Shown here: piece by piece, positions 20,830 through 31,309 of the stretch | Layout of the letters: each line of letters starts with the position of its first letter | Position numbering within the stretch: the first letter of the stretch is position 1 | Source: Bemisia tabaci | Lineage: Eukaryota > Arthropoda > Insecta > Hemiptera > Aleyrodidae | Reading direction: 5' to 3' | NCBI RefSeq assembly: GCF_918797505.1 | Contig: NC_092797.1 | Coordinates: 29,897,372-29,961,371 of the forward strand | DNA length: 64,000 nucleotides | Notes under the pieces: generated by a model | What the model was told of the DNA's origin: nothing | Databases searched by the model: none | Seen by the model: the letters and a program-made list of their open reading frames with translations, nothing else | Program-made: the position numbers and the translations under genes

Positions 20830-21406
20830 TTGATAAACAGAACGAACTTAGATGCAATTTATCTCATGATTTCGAACCTCCCATTCAAGCCGCGCTTGAG
20901 TCTCAGATAGGAGGATAAAATGAAAAAAAAAAAAGAATTGGTAGCTGAATGAAGTTTTGTAAGTAGTAGTGTTAGGAGTCGGAGCTGACCTACTGCGTGA
21001 AAAATCATCAAGAGGAAGAACGACGGGTTAGAGGTGAAATTTCACGATATGAGCTTTCGAGCGGCCAGCGCAGCGGCACGCATCGCGTTTTGATAACGCT
21101 ATCTCCTCACTCCTTGAAATTTATTCACATTTTCATCAAAGTAATTTGATAACAATACGAAAAGCTCAATTGGACTGAGAGCGAGAGCGCGGGTACGGCT
21201 GCTTGGGAGTGAATATAGGTCAAATGATTATTTACAAAGACTGGTCAGTCGCGGAGGGGGGAGGGCGGGGGAGAGGCGGCGGCGGCGGCCGGAGACGCGC
21301 TGGAAAGGTAGCGAGGGGTAATAGGCTTCGACATTCGACATCTTCGCCGGACTCGAGTGTCTCTTGAATAGCAAATTAGGCCCCGTTGCAAGCGGCGCCG
21401 ATCCAT
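20830..21406. other. Unannotated sequence
   Basis: No gene recognised. GC-rich around 21240-21310. Confidence 0.4.
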
Positions 21407-21460
21407 GTACAAGCGGGATCGTTATTCCTGCGAAAAATAGTTTTCCGTAACCCGCCATAC
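21407..21460 (-). repeat. 54-bp conserved word, copy 1
   Basis: The reverse complement of this segment matches 26364-26417 at 53 of 54 bases, while the flanks diverge abruptly. Read on the minus strand, both copies encode AGYGKLFFAGITIPLV in the same frame. It may be the conserved core of a repeat or a shared coding fragment; I cannot tell which. Confidence 0.85.
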
Positions 21461-21691
21461 ACTTTAGTGCACCGCTATAGTGGCCACAGAATAATAGCTC
21501 TCGCACCGACTCTACATTCACGACTTATCAGTTATCAGCGATTGGGAATCCCACGTTTATTTTCTTGCTCTTTTCCTCTTTCCCCTACTTTCATCGTTGT
21601 CTCCACGGTCAGGCCAGTCGGTGATAGCTGTATGCCTTCGAGGCTTCCCTCCGGTTCCATATCTTTTCCCCATTCTTCACCACACCGCAAT

Positions 21692-21848
21692 CGGTGGCGA
21701 GGCGTGATTAATCGATTATCGATATTTCTCCATTTGAAGCCATGGTAAAGAATCGATTATTGAGGTGTAAACACCCTGTCTATCGATCTTTTTCCATAGA
21801 TTTATATGGGAGATCAATCGATATATCATAAAGCACGTCACGCCACTG
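21692..21848. mobile_element. ATCGAT-type MITE, copy 3
   Basis: CGGTGGCGAGGCGTGATTAA at the left and CACGTCACGCCACTG at the right. The interior matches the copy at 4628 (CCATTTGAAGCCATGG, AAGAATCGATTATTGAGGTG, CTATCGATCTTTTTCCATAG) with a deletion in the central GAACACC palindrome. No TSD remains. Confidence 0.85.
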
Positions 21849-22735
21849 ACTGTAACAGTGTTGAGAGGTGTAGTGAGCCACAACGTGGACATATTGGATG
21901 AGAAATGGATCCCTTGAAAATAAAAGTTAGGTTCATGCTTAAGCGCCCGCAGTAGGTCATCTACAGCCAAGGCCAAGCTATCAAATATTAATAGCATATG
22001 ACTAGATTTTTTTTAGCTGTAACTCAAAATTTTCGCTCCTATTTTATTTTTTAAATAAATATTACAATGAAGGATGGGTGCCATTAAAGTCTGATTTGAA
22101 GTAACTTTAGCTGCTGAATCCGAAAATGGCCTTGATTTTAAATATTATGCACCGTTTTCCCAAAAAAATTGAATCAAAATTGAATTTCCCCACAAAAAAC
22201 TCCATTTTTTTAGAAACCCCATTTTGTGGGAAGATAATGGGTCAACGCAAAAAAACTAAGGTCAATTTTGAACTCAGCAATACAAATTACACAGAAGCTT
22301 GTCAACTATCTAGTCTACCATAAAGTCCACCGTGTTCAGATTTTTTTCATTTTTGGAGACCTGTGTTTTTCTATGATCAGTGACTTTTAAGTGCCTACTA
22401 TTCCTAAAATATGTAACTTACTGAGCTAATATGGGCGCTTCTTAATGCTTTAGTGTCTAAACTACAAGAATACTATATGGTAGAACGGTCAAATCTGTCC
22501 ACCACCCCCCTCCCCCAAGGGTGAGACTTACTTGTTTAAATCAAATCAAATGTTGCACGGTCTTAAAATGGTTCCATGTTCTAAAAAAACGCCAAAAGGA
22601 TTTGGAAAAAAACAATTTAACGCGGCCCGCACAGCACCTACAGATCGTTATTTTTCCGATATTTTTGGCATTTTAACCGTCTTTTTTTATAGTTTAGTTA
22701 GTGACAAAGATTTGACGCTAAATGTTAACGCCAAA
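21849..22735. other. Unannotated stretch
   Basis: No gene or repeat recognised; a C-rich patch is at 22500-22515. Confidence 0.4.
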
Positions 22736-22739
22736 CATG

Positions 22740-23124
22740 GAGATGGATTAATGGAGGTGTTGCATGTGTGAGGAATTTGCGATTTGACTATTGATTCTTA
22801 TGTAAAAGTCCGCGAGAAACACGATGGTCCCACTGATTTTCTCTGAAATCAACTCCCAAGCTCCAAAAACGGTCTCAAAGTTGAGGCTGTAATGATCCTG
22901 AGAGTCCACGTCTACGTAAAGACAAACTCTCCATGCAAAGATAGGGAGCAAATATATTAGCAGGGTAACTGAAAACGCATAAGGGTTGCCGTGCTTTCGT
23001 TGCTGCTCGTGCTTTTAGAGTCCCCAAGTAAAGTGGCAGCCCTGTCAATGTATTTGCTCCCTATCTTTGAATGGAGAGTTTGTCTTTACGTAGAGGTGGA
23101 CTCTCAGGATAGCGTGGGATATTT
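22740..23124. mobile_element. Large foldback element, truncated copy
   Basis: The left arm from GGTGTTGCATGTGTGAGG runs through ACTCCCAAGCT and GAGAGTCCACGTCTACG to CAAAGATAGGGAGCAAAT. The right arm from GTATTTGCTCCCTATCTTTG runs to GGACTCTCAGGATAGCGTGG, where it stops. The left arm also lacks about 20 bases found in the intact copy at 54160. The loop (about 22970-23030) differs from that copy. Confidence 0.88.
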
Positions 23125-23865
23125 ATTCTGGATAATACTGTGGTTTCCTTTTTTATTCAAACTTTTGGTGAAATTCTCAAGCAGATCATTATCATTTAAG
23201 TGTTTTTTTATGAGTATTTTTGAAAACAAGCAATGAAAGAGAAATTGTATTATTCTTCTTAAATTACCGAAAACTTGGGAGAAAAATTGGAATGGTGAAA
23301 TTAGACCTCTTAAGTAGAAACAGTAATAGCTCATGCCTCTACGCTCATAATTTCAATGTGACTAACTTCATACCCTAGTATTCTATGCTGAACTTTTATT
23401 GAAAAACCTGAAAAATTTGGATAGGGTCTTCTACTACATGAATTCGTTGCTTATTTTGATCAAAAGTAGCACTGAGCTTACTGCCAAAGCCTGAAATTCA
23501 CTCCTGCTTGACTGACAAAACTTGTGTAACAATTACCACGATTTGAGTTTCCTACGAGCATTCCCTTCTTGGAGAGGGGTTCAGAAAAGTTTGGCAAAGC
23601 AGCACAAGTTTACGCTATTTTCAGGTTCAAAGTTTATTAATCGTACTGAGTAAAAATTGTAAAATTGAACGTATTGAAGTGACCGACAGACTTCTAAAAT
23701 TTAAGAAAACATAAAAAATTAAAGCCTTTAGAAGCATCCAAGCACCATTATTTCCATGAGAACCGCGTCAGTGCTGCGGTTTACACGAGCTTAAGACGTG
23801 GGTCTAAAAATCCATCCTAAAAAATAATCAGACAAGAACCTGAAAAAATAAGAAATAACGAGTAT
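23125..23865. other. Unannotated AT-rich sequence
   Basis: No gene or repeat recognised. Confidence 0.4.
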
Positions 23866-23879
23866 CAACACAGCCGACG

Positions 23880-24122
23880 ATAAGGAAGACGTATTCGGGC
23901 CTCTTTTTTAACTTTTCTCCCGAATCGGAGCGACACCTCATTGGCAGCATACAGCAGAGCATTGAGCACTCACGCTTCGCGTCATCGCGCCTTCAATTTT
24001 TCAGATGCAGCACGGACGTCCATCAAGTACGAATAGTTGTATCTCTGCGCCGTCGTGAACGCGCACCTTTTCCCTCCCTCCACATCCATATTGTGTTTGT
24101 TTCCGTTTGTCTCATTCGTAAT
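23880..24122 (-). repeat. GCGCC-type repeat, tandem unit 1
   Basis: Contains GAGCGACACCTCATTGGCAG, TCACGCTTCGCGTCATCGCG, CTTCAATTTTTCAGATGCAG and GAATAGTTGTATCTCTGCGC. The same series recurs at 24490-24750. Leaving out the insertion between them and its duplicated 8 bases, the period is about 282 bases, so this was a tandem pair before the hAT-type element landed. On the minus strand a 70-codon frame is open but is just repeat sequence. Confidence 0.85.
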
Positions 24123-24459
24123 CAGAGACAAGAGACCCTCCACTAGTATCTTGGCCATTGTGGAAGCTTTTACTTTTGGGACTTCAGCACTCAACTGTTG
24201 ACTTACCTACATGGTTGATGTTCAACAACGTGTTGGCAGTTACGTTTTGCAAACAAGCCGAAAATGGCCGACGTTTCGGAAACTTGTTTGGCTCATGACG
24301 TCCTCCGAAGCTCATCATCGACCATGTAGGTAAGTCAACAGCCGAAACTAGGGTGATGACTGTTGCTCCCTAATAATTGTCCATAAGGAATTGTTGAAAC
24401 CCCGAAAGTAAAAGCTTCCACCTGTCGCTAGGAGGCCAGTGGAGGGTCTCTTGTCTCTG
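24123..24459. mobile_element. hAT-type MITE nested in the GCGCC repeat (337 bp)
   Basis: Ends CAGAGACAAGAGACCCTCC and the exact complement at 24441-24459. An exact 8-bp TSD, ttcgtaat, is at 24115-24122 and 24460-24467. The inner arms GGAAGCTTTTACTTT and CATGTAGGTAAGTCAAC also pair, around a centre with CCGACGTTTCGG at 24268-24279. The 8-bp TSD supports hAT. It is younger than the tandem duplication it interrupts. Confidence 0.93.
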
Positions 24460-24467
24460 TTCGTAAT

Positions 24468-24750
24468 AGTGCTTCAGGCACTACGTGAATATAACACAGC
24501 TGAAGGTAGGAGAGATGTGTTCGGGCCACTTTTTAAAATTCCCTTCCGAATCTGAGCGACACCTCATTGGCAGCATATAGCACAGCATTGAGAACTCACG
24601 CTTCGCGTCATCGCGCCTTCAATTTTTCAGACGCAGCACGGACGTCCTTCAAGCACGAATAGTTGTATCTCTGCGCCGTCGTTAACGCGTCATCCTTTCC
24701 CTAGCTCTATTTCCATGTTGTGTTTGTTTCCGTTTGTCTTATTTGTAATG
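24468..24750 (-). repeat. GCGCC-type repeat, tandem unit 2
   Basis: It begins with the tail of unit 1 after the insertion, then a second unit from about 24490: GAGCGACACCTCATTGGCAG, CTTCGCGTCATCGCGCCTTC, GAATAGTTGTATCTCTGCGC and TTGTTTCCGTTTGTCTTATT. It is very close to unit 1. Confidence 0.85.
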
Positions 24751-24754
24751 TTGC

Positions 24755-26363
24755 TTAAACTAGAGCGGGGCATTGCGAGTTCACGACTCACGCCATTGCG
24801 TCTTACATTTTTCATGTGCAATCCATCTTGCGAGAATAGTTGTATTGTTTTTAATTGCGAAATCTTCATTATTTTTTTAAACAGTCAGTTAATCGTGTCA
24901 GATATTTAAGTCAAATAAGCTATAGGGTACCAACCCCTATGAAGTTCCTTCCTTTTGGGCGCTTCAAATGCTAATCAAGGTCATCTTAGCTCTTTCGGAA
25001 AGAGATATGCCACCCTCCTCTCAATATTCTCAGCATTACTTGGTTTTACAACATCTCGATTTTATTGTTGAATATTTGGCGTTTGGCCCACCATTGACCC
25101 CGAAAAAAAATAATTTTTTCTAGCTTTCTCATTATTTCCTCCTGGTTCCTAACAATTGGCGAGATGCTTTCTACCAAAGTTAACTAATATTGAGGATTTA
25201 GATTTCTTCAATACGTCTTCAAGGACAGGCGTGTCAAATATAGCGTAGAAGATTGTATTTATTTGTATTAAATTGTTTTACAATTAGGTCAAATGAAATA
25301 TAGAAATCTCATATGGAACCAGACTATAGCTTTGAAAGGCTTTGGGCTTCAACTTTTTTATTTTGTTGGTATTGATGTATTTTTGTTATACTTTGTCTCT
25401 ACATTTCTGTTGACCTATGATTTTTTTTTTAAATGCTGTTTCATTTCTACTCCTCTACTGAGGATATAAATTATTTTAATTTCAAAGATACAAAACTTAC
25501 ATCTTTATTTAGGAGTTTTCTTCTTCCTGATTGATTTATTCTTTGAATTGATCACATTATTGGAAGGAACTCATTGCTTGAGACAGAAAATACATTTAAT
25601 TTAAATTTAATAAAAATCTTCAATAGCATTATTTAGTACTATCCACGAAAGCTTTCGTAAGAGCAAAATATTTCATCCACCAACGACTGAAGCATTATTT
25701 ACAGTTTCTTTATCTTATCAAGTTATGCCCTTATATCAAATATTTCTTTTTTTTTGGGGGGGGGGGGACGAGTATTAAATAAAAGGAAAGAAAATACTAT
25801 GAAGATTAAACACGATTGAAACATGATTAATATTTTTTTAATTTCGTATCATAATCAAGACAATACCTGATAAAAGGAAGTGATCCATAACAAACGACTT
25901 GTGTTACACAAGTTTTGAATATTTTGATTTTTAAAAAGAAAGTAATATTAAAAGAAACAAAAAGTCGAAGTAATTTTCAATTAGCTCAAACACAAAGGCT
26001 GGTTGCCCCCCCCCCCCCCCCCTGCTTGCATGGCGCCTTACACTGGCGCCTAGATGTCAGCAGGGCCAGGGCGCCAAGAGCGATGGATCTTCTGTCCTCT
26101 TCGAAATGAAATTAAACTAACCGACTGTTGACCCAGTGAGAACAAGTCTTGTCTTCCGTATCAGTAAAAGTGGGCGACGGATTCGATCAGATATGACGTG
26201 TGATCGTATATTCCGGATAATCGCAATTTGATGCATGCTGCAATGAGGGGAAACGAAGATGTGAGAGATACGGTCGGAGAAGGTGCGATATCAATGAGGG
26301 GAAAGGCTTTCTTCACTAACATGACTTCGAGCCCGGGTAATCTCCTGTGGTCAACTGAGTCAT
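24755..26363. other. Long AT-rich unannotated stretch with G and C runs
   Basis: About 1.6 kb without a gene. A long G run is at about 25756-25768 and a long C run at about 26007-26022. The rest is AT-rich with no repeats recognised. Confidence 0.4.
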
Positions 26364-26417
26364 GTACGGCGGGTTACGGAAAACTATTTTTCGCAGGAAT
26401 AACGATCCCGCTTGTAC
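26364..26417 (+). repeat. 54-bp conserved word, copy 2
   Basis: Reverse-complement match to 21407-21460 with one mismatch. In the + strand frame it reads AGYGKLFFAGITIPLV within a 67-codon frame. The flanks are unrelated to those of copy 1. Confidence 0.85.
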
Positions 26418-26553
26418 TTCGGCATGGGTGACTACGACTCGGCTGCGCGTGTCACAATCGTGTCATGCTTAAATGCAGGAGATTATAAAAAGTATAAACA
26501 TCGAGCATAGGATTCGAGCAAACGTCATTATTTTTACTAATTTTTTAGAGCTA
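26418..26553. other. Unannotated sequence
   Basis: Nothing recognised. Confidence 0.3.
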
Positions 26554-26786
26554 ATGCCGGAATCACACGCTGAATGTGGCTTGAATGTGGAAGTCATCGG
26601 ATTGGTGCCTGAATTTTGGCGACGAATCTCAGCAACCATCGGATGATGTCGGATTTGTCTGAACTATTCGAATAGATTTGATACGAATCTGGATGAAAAT
26701 AACTCGAATTTGCAAAATTTCAGCCGTTGAGCGATGACTGTTGACTTCCATATTCAGCTGCCAAATTCAGCGTGCGATTCCGGCAT
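26554..26786. mobile_element. MITE with ATGCCGGAATC ends (233 bp)
   Basis: Left end ATGCCGGAATCACACGCTGA, right end in reverse complement ATGCCGGAATCGCACGCTGA, and TGGAAGTCA pairs with TGACTTCCA further in. No TSD longer than 3 bases can be argued. It abuts the next MITE, which starts 4 bases away. Single copy in the window. Confidence 0.85.
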
Positions 26787-26790
26787 GATG

Positions 26791-27039
26791 CTGCTCAAAG
26801 GAAAAACACCATATGAACCTTCAGTCGTTGCCGAATCCCCTTGGATCAAGCACGAATATACTAGTAAACTTATGAATAGTTTCCTTCAAATTTTTCAGGT
26901 AATTTTGTTTGCAATTTTATCTGAGAATCCCGATGATTTACAGGAAATTATCTACAACTATCCTCAAAGATATACATTTTATCGAGGGAAATTTGGCAAC
27001 TCTCGAATTTTCATACGGCGTTCTTCCTCAGTACAGCAG
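26791..27039 (+). mobile_element. CTGCCGTGC-type MITE, copy 2 (249 bp)
   Basis: It begins CTGCTCAAAGGAAAAACACC and ends GGCGTTCTTCCTCAGTACAG, with the family interior (TATGAACCTTCAG, TTTTTCAGGTAATTTTGTTTG, GGGAAATTTGGCAACTCTCG). The flanking 4 bases do not match. A 132-codon frame through it is element sequence, not a gene. Confidence 0.85.
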
Positions 27040-27184
27040 CATAGGGCTATTTTGATTACCAATAATCACAGTTTTCTTGAAACGTCAGCACGAAGCGTAA
27101 ACTCGCAATGCTCCTCTCTATGCTGTCAATGAGTTGTCGCTCATTGTCAGATTCGGGAGAGAAATAAAAAAAAACGAGGCCCGA

Positions 27185-27420
27185 TTAAGTGTATTCTATC
27201 TTTGGCTGCGTCGCTGATGCGGCTCTTGAAGCACGACGACAAATAAAACGAACGGAAACGGACACAATAGGGAAATTGAGTAAGGGAACGGACGCGCGTT
27301 GGTGAAGGCGCAGAGGTACAACTATTCGTGCTTGATGGATGTCCACGTTGCGTCCGCAAAATTGAAGGCGCGATGGCGTGATGCGCTCCGCTGAATGAGA
27401 GCGGAAATGGAGAATTGGCA
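27185..27420 (+). repeat. GCGCC-type repeat, diverged copy
   Basis: In reverse complement relative to the tandem units at 23880 and 24490: GGCGCAGAGGTACAACTATT, CGTGCTTGATGGATGTCCAC, AATTGAAGGCGCGATGGCGT. Similarity is clear in the core and weaker outside. Confidence 0.75.
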
Positions 27421-27424
27421 CGAA

Positions 27425-28805
27425 AAAAGTGTGTTGTTTCATCCTGTCATGCGTATGTTAGAATCTTCGGGTAAAATTTCATTAATTCGGAATTATTTTT
27501 GGCATATATTTTAGTAACTTCACCGTTTTCGATAAACACGTCTAAAAGCACAAAGTTCCTTTAACGAATTGAATCTGTGAATTCGAAATACTTATCCCCT
27601 GAACACAAACTTCTTACTCTCCACCCTTTTTTTTCTTCGTTACATTGTGGAAAGATTATGAAGGATGGGGGGGGGGGGGGGCAAGGCAGATCCGAGAATA
27701 TTGGGAGGGTGGGGGGGGGGGGGGGGGCGGCGCGGCTTGGTTTTAAGGATCCTAGCGACAATGAAACGGCAAGTACATAAACCTCTGACATACTTCAGAA
27801 GAACATAAATAAAGAAGTTTATGACCTTGCGTAGATTAAGGCAGGAACATAGTTAAGCACCCATGAAAGCATGGGGGGAGAGCCCATGTGGACAGGAGTC
27901 CGAGTCGGAAATTGCGTAAAATTGAGAAAGAAGGATATAATAATTTATTTCTCCGCGCGCTTTCCAAGAGAGGATCGACGTTAACGTTTTAAATAGATAC
28001 TTATTCTGAGCGAAGGGTTACAAAATCTTGTTTCTGCAAGACCAGCCATTATTTTAAACGAATCGATGGCCGAGTCTACCCTTACCGCGAGGCATCTCCT
28101 TAATGTCACCAAGAGGATGCACTCTGTATTCAGCATGATCTCGAACACGTTTATGTTCAAGAAGTTTGCAACATTGTGTTGGTCCACTCTGACAGTGTAG
28201 AAATTGAAGAGGAAGGAACCAACAGAAAAGCTGAGGCATAGATGTAGCTCCGCAGAAACCGGATTGAGAACATGCCGACTTGTTTATTGAACAGGTAACG
28301 AAGTGCTAGTTTGGATCAATGGACTGTCGTGTAGGGAACGGGGGGGCAGGTTGCAAGCTGCAAAAGAGCCGGGTTCATGCATCGGATGATGAAAAGGCGT
28401 AAGAAACGGGAGGGTGAGAAATGCTCACATGAAAAAAGGATTTGGAATCAATCAGCATTACAGGGAACGATACCCAATTATTGAAGGTCAAACTTGCGTA
28501 GCAAAGGTCTAACAAACGGCATGGCAAAAGAGAGACACGATAAGTGATTATTAAGGCAAATTCTCAAGTCCACTTTGATTCAATTCTTCCAAAGGTGTTC
28601 GCAAATTGCACTACTCACTTTTTCCTTTTTTAAACATCTCCTGTTCCTGCGTGGTTTGTCATAACAAATTGTTCATAACATAAGCGGAAAAAACCGTTCT
28701 TTTTTCGAAATACGTAATGTCACTTATGTGAACTTACGTTACTCGGAGTGTTGAGCGTTTTAATTGCTGGGTTATCATGATCTAATTTTGGTTGAATGTG
28801 TCCAC
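27425..28805. other. Unannotated stretch with two long G runs
   Basis: G runs of 15 and 17 bases are at 27667-27681 and 27711-27727. No gene or other repeat recognised. Confidence 0.4.
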
Positions 28806-28969
28806 CAGTGTCGTGGCGTGGTTTGCGATGTCCCGATTGATCTGCCATTTAAACATTTGGAAAAAGATCGATAAGCAGTGTGAACGCAATGGACACCTTA
28901 ATGATCGATTCTTTACAACAGCTTCAAATGGAAAAATATAGATAATCGATCATTCACCCCTCGCCACTA
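28806..28969. mobile_element. ATCGAT-type MITE, copy 4
   Basis: Opposite internal orientation to the copy at 4628. CAGTGTCGTGGCGTGGTTTG at the left, then CCATTTAAACATTTGG, AAAGATCGATAAGCAG, CACCTTAATGATCGATTCTT, CTTCAAATGG, and CACCCCTCGCCACT at the right. The TSD is degraded. Confidence 0.85.
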
Positions 28970-28974
28970 GTGCC

Positions 28975-29545
28975 TAACGTCGTTTACATAAAATTTTTAA
29001 AACCAAACGTGAACGTATTCGATGTTAAAATTCCATTTTGTTAGTGGCCGATGCTTCGCTGCTCTCGATGTTCTGTTGTAGTGGCCAGCGGCGGCAATAT
29101 TTCGCAAAGGAAAGGAAAGGCGAGGAGGAAAGAAGCAGAGAAAGCTCGATAGGGTGAGAGGGAAACGCGTGAGACTGTTTTGGACCTTCCTCGGGCGGTG
29201 CGAGTTTATGGGCTTTGGGATGGGGTAGTTCGGTCTATCTCACGGGGGTGGTTTCGACGGGCAAGGTGGGTGCGGTGGGTGAGGCGGAAGGAGAGAGGGG
29301 AAAAGAGGGAGAGGGTGAGAGGCGGAGGGTGGTGGGTGGAAACTGGATGACCTCACTGCAGCCGATAGCATTTTAATGTCACCGCGCCTCTACCCTGTTT
29401 TGGTCCTAGAGCGGAGGTAAAATATTTTAGAGACCCTGCACCAGAAACAAATATTTCAGTGGCCGCGCATAAGCTGGCCGGGCAGTGTAAACGGGAGAGG
29501 CAAAAGTTAATTTCACGGATCAACATTATTTATTCGGCCGATGAC
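28975..29545. other. Unannotated sequence, purine-rich part
   Basis: The part 29095-29345 is G/A-rich, including GGGAAAAGAGGGAGAGGGTG. No gene recognised. Confidence 0.4.
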
Positions 29546-29549
29546 AATG

Positions 29550-29804
29550 CTGCCGTCGTAAGGAAGAACGCCGTATGTGCTTTTAGACGTTGCCAAAATG
29601 TCCTTGACAAATTGAAATTTCCGGGAAAATTTTTGAATATATTCCTTCCGATTTTTCAGAGAAATTTATTTGAAATTTGATTTACAGCATCTGAAAATTT
29701 CAAGGGTAAATATTCATAGTAACATTATACAAAAATACATACTTCTAAGAGACGATTTGGCAACATTCGAATACTCATACGGCGCTTTTCCTCAACACTG
29801 GCAG
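29550..29804 (+). mobile_element. CTGCCGTGC-type MITE, copy 3 (255 bp)
   Basis: It begins CTGCCGTCGTAAGGAAGAAC and ends GGCGCTTTTCCTCAACACTG-GCAG, flanked by an exact 4-bp duplication aatg at 29546-29549 and 29805-29808. The interior is the most diverged of the family but keeps GATTTTTCAGAGAAATTT and ATTTGGCAACATTCGAAT. Confidence 0.85.
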
Positions 29805-29808
29805 AATG

Positions 29809-30474
29809 GATGAGGAACTTGTTGAGCTTTTTCTTCGCCCGCAATGATGACTGATGAGAGTCGCGTCGAGCAGTTTCACAATTTGAACAGTTGACATACA
29901 ATTATTTTTGTTGGAAATAACAGTTTGGAGGAGAAAAAAATGAAAGTAACCGAAAAAACGAAAGGAACACAATCGAAGAGTGAAAGAATGCATTCCTAAA
30001 ATGTAATGTTCATTTACTAATTCGAAATCATAAAAGGATAAATTCCTCGAAGTGTTCCTCAATGGTAGGAGTAGAAACGGAAAAAAGTTCATTGACTCGA
30101 TGCACCGTCACATTATTGACTTATGCGGTGCTGGTGAGCTTTGTTTTGAATGAGGCGAATTTCAATCGATCAACTGGGACGGATGGGATATCCATTGAGG
30201 AAAATAACGATAGTTAGCATACGATCATCCTCGGGTGCGATTTATTTGACTTGCATGAATCAAAATCCGACGGATGCACATGATATAGGTCAGGTAACTG
30301 TTCCGGATGAATTTGGAGAGAGGGATGTTTCTCCTCCAGTATGTGTCTCAGATGGAAATGAGCAACGCATCGTAACATGCTGTCCTCGAAGGACCATCGA
30401 CCAAGCCAAGCTACGGTCATAGTGACAAATGGCCAGGGAAAAGTCGCAGACCGGATGTGTTTTTCAGACTTTTA
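29809..30474. other. Unannotated sequence
   Basis: No repeat recognised. A 90-codon + frame at 30150-30422 has a protein-like mixed composition but no motif I know and no supporting context. Confidence 0.35.
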
Positions 30475-30478
30475 AGCT

Positions 30479-30618
30479 GATATATCGATTGTTCTGCCAT
30501 TTAAACCTATGGAAAAGGATCGATAAACAGGGTGTTTGCAACGAATACCTAATAATCGATTCTTTACCATAGGTTTAAATGGAGAAAATCGATAATCGGC
30601 CATTCACTCCTCGCCACT
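30479..30618. mobile_element. ATCGAT-type MITE, copy 5 (left end lost)
   Basis: Same orientation as the copy at 28806. It starts inside the element at TATATCGATTGTTCTGCCAT and keeps the right end CACTCCTCGCCACTG. The CAGTGGCGTGG terminus on the left is missing. Confidence 0.83.
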
Positions 30619-30621
30619 GCT

Positions 30622-31083
30622 CTGAAGTCATTTTAAAGTAGTTTTCGATAAAACCTTGAAGGATAATAAGTTGACGACTATAGCGGGATGTGACGTTCGA
30701 ATATTTTTTAAAAGCTAGTGTCCTAAAATTCAGAAATTACATAAAAAGCTGAGAATCCACCGGCATATGGATATGAGCGGTTAGAAATTGTAACATAACT
30801 CGCACATTAAGAAAAGTTATGTAGATCGCTGAAGATCATAACCTCACTATGTAATACCATAAACTAGATGTGCAAGTATTTGTAGACAGGCGACAGTACA
30901 GTACAGCACACTCAATAACCGTAAAACTTTGGAGAGAGTGTGTAAGGAATTGAATGACATAGCAAGCTGTTTTAGGATAGAAAGGGAGTTTTTGGACGGT
31001 TTCATGTAGCCTCTAATTTCAGTTATAATACGTAGATAATCGAATGCGCCAAATTCAAATCTTAGAATAAGAGGATCACATCA
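30622..31083. other. Unannotated sequence
   Basis: Nothing recognised. Confidence 0.35.
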
Positions 31084-31087
31084 TATT

Positions 31088-31305
31088 TGGACGTATTTCT
31101 GTCAAACGGAACTAAGCGCCAATTTGAGTTCCTTTCAAGGAATTTAGAATGCCGGATAGCGCATTCTGTCAAACGGAACTAAGCGCCACGGAATAGCATT
31201 GCGAGTATAGGACGGAGCTTGACGCCCGGATCCCCCGCCAATCCAAGCCTCCCTCTACTTTCCTCCCCCTATGGCGCTTAGTTCCGTTTAACAAAAATAC
31301 GTCCA
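31088..31305. mobile_element. TGGACG-ended MITE, copy 1 (218 bp)
   Basis: Left end TGGACGTATTTCTGTCAAAC, continuing GGAACTAAGCGCC; the right end is the complement TGGCGCTTAGTTCCG ... TACGTCCA. A second internal TCTGTCAAACGGAACTAAGC at about 31168 repeats the left end. It is close to the copy at 42593 throughout. No convincing TSD. Confidence 0.87.
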
Positions 31306-31309
31306 TTTT

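Noticed and set aside
24268..24320. Hammerhead-like motif on the minus strand (GATGAG ... CCGAAACGTCGG)
   Set aside because: The CGAAAC and GATGA words are there, but the base before TGATGA is not the required C and I could not form a convincing stem II, so a working ribozyme is unlikely.
26734..27132. 132-codon + strand frame
   Set aside because: It is almost entirely the CTGCCGTGC MITE at 26791-27039, and other copies of the family do not keep the frame.
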